Shown here in pieces: positions 60,481 through 64,000 of a DNA stretch of 64,000 bases. A program made the translations under genes and the position numbers. The notes under the pieces are model-generated. The model searched no databases, was not told the DNA's origin, and worked only from the letters and a program-made list of their open reading frames with translations. Origin of the DNA: Chaetomium olivaceum (taxonomy: Eukaryota; Ascomycota; Sordariomycetes; Sordariales; Chaetomiaceae); NCBI GenBank assembly GCA_039881045.1, contig JAYWVB010000017.1, forward strand, positions 434,001-498,000, read 5' to 3'. The first letter of the stretch is position 1. Each line of letters begins with the position of its first letter.

Positions 60481-63065
60481 GGCGGTACCTGGGGGGTGGG
60501 TGACGATTGAGCACGTGGAACTTGTATATCTAGTGCCAAAAGGTCAGAGTTGGGATGGCAGGAAGGAGCGCGGTGAAGCAAGCGGGTGTGAGGTTGTTGA
60601 GATGAGATGGAAAGGGGTTTTGGTAATTCCGAGGGCCTCGAGATTAGAAGCATATCAAAATGGATCAACCCTTCCCAAAGACAGGCCCAGACGTTTCAAA
60701 CACTTTAAGTGTGTGTTGGTAGTTGTTATGGGCAAACTGGAGCGCCGAGGTGGTTTTCGAGTGAGATATTCCGACTCGCCATCATGAGCACCTCTAGGGT
60801 AGGTGAATGGTTGCTAACCGTAAGACAAGCGCCAACACAGGACTCTGCACTGCTAGAGGTCAATTTAGCTCGAGTTGTTGTCCCTGATATCCGAGTTGCA
60901 GGAAGGTGTATACTTACTTTCCTGAGCATTGTCTCGGTGCATCATAATGGAATAAAACGTTCCAGGGAAGTACAAAGCCAGATCGTATCGTTGGCGGTGT
61001 CTGGTGCAGTCAGGATCTGAGTACTGGGAACAAGAGACCTCCAAAAACAGTATACTTCACAGGCTTTAGATTTTTTCTCGAGGCAGAGTAAAGGGTATGA
61101 AGGAGCGGAGTGGCATCTTGCGTAATGTCCTTTCTGCGAAGTTTTTCCGTGAGATGGGCTGGGGAGGAGCGAGCGGCTTTGAGGAAACCCACAAGCATGT
61201 TAATTCGGTATAATCAGCACACATCCATCGAATTCGTTAATCGTTCTCTCGAATAAGTCATCTGGTCACTAGCTTCAGTCGCCGTCCTTGTGAGGTTGCT
61301 GGCCCTACCATCTACTAAGACGGGATTTGTTGGTATGTGTAAGCTTGGGGAAGTAGAAGACCTCTCGGATCGTTCCAACAACAACAATTCATTTGTACTT
61401 CTCGAATAATGCATTATCATCTAAAGACACGACTCCTCTTAATTTCCTAAGCGTGGCAGATTCCCAATATATTTCCCCGTTGCCGAACTGTTACCCCAGA
61501 CTCCTGGGGTCAGGGGAGGGCAACTCCTTTCGTTGGAACCTTGAACACCAGCACAATTGCCCCTCTTCTTTTCCAGTCTTACCGAAACATGATGTTCGCC
61601 TATTCATCACGCTTCTAACATGCGCGACCATCGTCTGGATACGTGTGATGACCACCATCGGGTGACATGGGGAGTCCAGCGCAACAACATCGTGGTGACT
61701 ACCAGAAAGTCCCGTCATAACCCCTGCGTGACACCGTCGGCACCTCCAGACTTGGACTAGGCCTAACAAACTGTGATATCAAATTCCAAGACAAAGACCG
61801 CCGAGCCCAACGCGGTTTGGTGTTTTCGAAAACAGCAATATCAACAACCTGGCCCAAGCAAACCCATTGATCGCATCGCCGACGAGTTGGGCGTTCAGTA
61901 GTCGAATCCTACGCCATCAGCCGACAACCCATAAAGACGAAGATTGCTTATTGAAAGCAATAAATCACCCATTACTACCCGTTACTGCCGAATGGTGTTT
62001 AGCGTTGCCCCGGTCCGCCGTTTCAGGGGCCGAAGCTGAAGCCCATCACAATCAAGTCAGGAGCAATTACTCCGACCTAGCCCACAACACCGTGCTTCCA
62101 AAAGTCAACGTTGTCTCCTTTGCGGAGATGATTCTAAAAGAGGCTTATTTCCCCATGTTTGACACCAGCGCATTCTCAATTACGAAGGCGGGAACGACAC
62201 CGGAGTTGGCAAAACAACCTCCGCCTCATGACGTTGAAACATGCTATATGTGTCATACAAGGCAATGATCCTTGATTTCCTTGTTGCAGTTTCCGGTGCT
62301 TTTCGGTATTGATCCATTGACGCCCGTCTCCATATCGATCAAATGATCCTTCGCTAGACCACGCCCGCTGTTACAACACCTGTCCCCTGTTCATGAAGAG
62401 GTTTTGAGGGGCAACGAGGGAGATCAATGACGTTTGGGAGGTACGTAGAGGCGGCTATCACACGCTTACTCGTTGTCACTCCGTTGTTCTTGTTCTGCAG
62501 CTGTTATCCCAGTAAGACTAAGTAGGTGGGAGACGCCCTGGTCTCTAGTCACACGTCCTGTCGCACATTTGTGGCATCATGAGGCAGTTGACGGCCATGT
62601 TGACCACCAATAAGTACTGGCCGCGTTTCGTAAACGTCCCACCACCACTTGCTATGTCCTTGACGTTTGAAGACCATTATCATGATATTACTATAATTGT
62701 TTAACATACGGGTATGCCCGTGAGCTAGAATACTACGGGCGGTTTGTTTACTTCTAACACGCCCTCGAATGGGGGTTGTTTCACCACACTCCGTGTTGGA
62801 AAACATACTCGAAGCTGAATCGAGGTCACTCCGAAGGGCCGCGTCAATAGTCATGTTGCTTGATCAAACTCCCCTTGAAGAACGTTTCGCCACCTAATCA
62901 TCACCATAGTGATGATCAACCCGTTCTGGGGCGGATATCCAACCGAAGTGCCGAGACAACGGCACACTAGTGGCCGCGTTCGATGCCAACCAAGCCGAGT
63001 ACGCTAGCCAAACGGCGATTGCACCCCCATCCAGGACCGATGCTTTCTCACAGCAATCCCAATGA

Positions 63066-63090
63066 AGCCAGCCGCGCAGCGCGGCTGGCT
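63066..63090. repeat. Perfect 11-bp hairpin
   Basis: AGCCAGCCGCG at 63066-63076 and its exact reverse complement at 63080-63090 are separated by three bases. No T run follows closely and no gene is adjacent. Confidence 0.8.
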
Positions 63091-64000
63091 CGGGAATGTT
63101 AGAGACACGCTCAACCCTTTTCTGATATCCCCCTCCCCCCGTCAGCAGACGACGCAGCTTCCCAACCAGGCAAGGTAAAGGCCCTCAGCTCAAACCCAAC
63201 ACGGAGCAACCCGCCCAGTGCGGTAACAGAGCAACATGCCCACAAACCGGCTAGCCAGCTTCAGTCATGACAAGCGCCCGACCCATTCGGCAAAGCACCG
63301 AGACATGAAGTTCAATGCCAAGCAAATGCAAGACGCGGAGAAAGAAACACGTGCAGTTAGATGAAAGTGGCAGGGGGCATGGGGGGAGGAGATGCGACGA
63401 ACGCAAGCGTCGAATGGCAGAGCAGAACGCCATGTTCACCATCTCATTCGTTCGGAGGACTGATTTTCACGAGGAAGCAGGGACAGGGGGGAGCTAGTTG
63501 CCCGAATCGGCAAGGCGAGAGACAAAAAAGCTCATGGGACGAACGGGGGTTCGTTTGAACATTCATCGAGATGGAGAGGAACTGATAGGAAGCAACAAGC
63601 ATGGTGGCATGGTTTCGAGGAGGGCTGACCAGCTGCAGAGAGAGAGATCGACGGCTAGCCAGCCGGGGCGGGAATCACTCCGGTGACAGAGATCAGGTGC
63701 GCCCGACCTCCCGGTCATCGGCACGTAGTCAACGACGTCTGCGGATGCATTCATGTCGGCGACAAGTGATGATAGGCCCCCTTCCCCGGGGTGGGCAGGA
63801 GACGGACGCTGGAGGTTGAAACAGAGCTCCCGGCTTGCCCTTGCGCGGTCGCAGAATCCGGGGTAAAAAGCGCAGGTGGGCGGGCGTCTCGGCCAATACA
63901 AAGTAGTGGAGGTGAGTTAGTGCCGGCGGGAAGAGCCTCGCGCCGCGAGTCCGCGCCGGTGGAGCAGAGCTTGTGACAGGGCGTGACGGTGTCGCTCATT

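Larger units (their letters stand above)
56446..64000. other. Gene-poor right end of the window
   Basis: No conserved gene is supported in 7.5 kb. 56450-58100 is likely promoter/leader of the minus-strand gene. 58380-59540 is GC-rich with overlapping frames on both strands but no domain. 61700-62900 is AT-richer with broken frames. A tRNA-like element at 60296-60480 and a short perfect hairpin at 63066-63090 are listed separately. Confidence 0.45.

Noticed and set aside
62184..62219. Walker-A-like string GGNDTGVGKTT
   Set aside because: It is flanked by stops within a few codons, with no Walker B or other NTPase motif nearby. It could be a relic of a transposon or NTPase gene, but chance is as likely.
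62897..62916. 8-bp inverted repeat ATCATCAC/GTGATGAT
   Set aside because: Short and expected by chance in a window of this size; no associated feature.

Overview
The window is nuclear DNA of a filamentous ascomycete, most likely a Sordariomycete of the Sordariales type. The evidence is short GT-AG introns with CTGAC/CTAAC-like branch sites, GC-rich coding DNA, long gene-poor intergenic stretches with microsatellites, and protein families typical of that group (Rax2, Lcl3, an FlbC-type zinc-finger factor, fungal Sdc1, FAN1 and U2AF65). It holds no bacterial operon, CRISPR array or intact transposon that I can see.

Layout. At 1-10 kb lie the 3' end of a HAD-like hydrolase gene, a small Cys/coiled-coil hypothetical gene, the Lcl3 membrane nuclease gene and the large polarity gene rax2. 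At 9.7-24 kb is a gene desert rich in simple repeats. It precedes an isolated two-finger C2H2 transcription factor gene at 24.07-25.43 kb, and a second desert runs from 25.4 to 35 kb. At 35-52.4 kb is a compact housekeeping block: SF3B1/Prp10 (-), a UBE3D/HECT_2-like E3 (+), Ogg1 (-), U2AF65 (+), ribosomal protein uS15 (+), the COMPASS subunit Sdc1/Dpy-30 (-) and FAN1 (+). After a 3-kb gap comes a conserved fungal protein of unknown function on the minus strand (55.4-56.4 kb). The rest, to 64 kb, is gene-poor and carries a tRNA-like RNA polymerase III element near 60.4 kb.

Functional themes. Two direct partners in branch-point recognition (SF3B1 with RWD-type ULM motifs, and U2AF65 with a C-terminal UHM) lie about 5.5 kb apart. 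Two DNA-repair enzymes (Ogg1 and FAN1) sit in the same block. Three pairs of these genes are divergent across 0.3-0.6 kb intergenic regions.

Quality warning. Six conserved genes need about twelve small frame corrections to read through, mostly a single missing base in a short homopolymer. SF3B1 is essential in the fungi where it has been tested, so the simplest reading is uncorrected sequencing or assembly error, not pseudogenes. Gene models below give genomic spans. Introns and suspected indel sites are given in the evidence.
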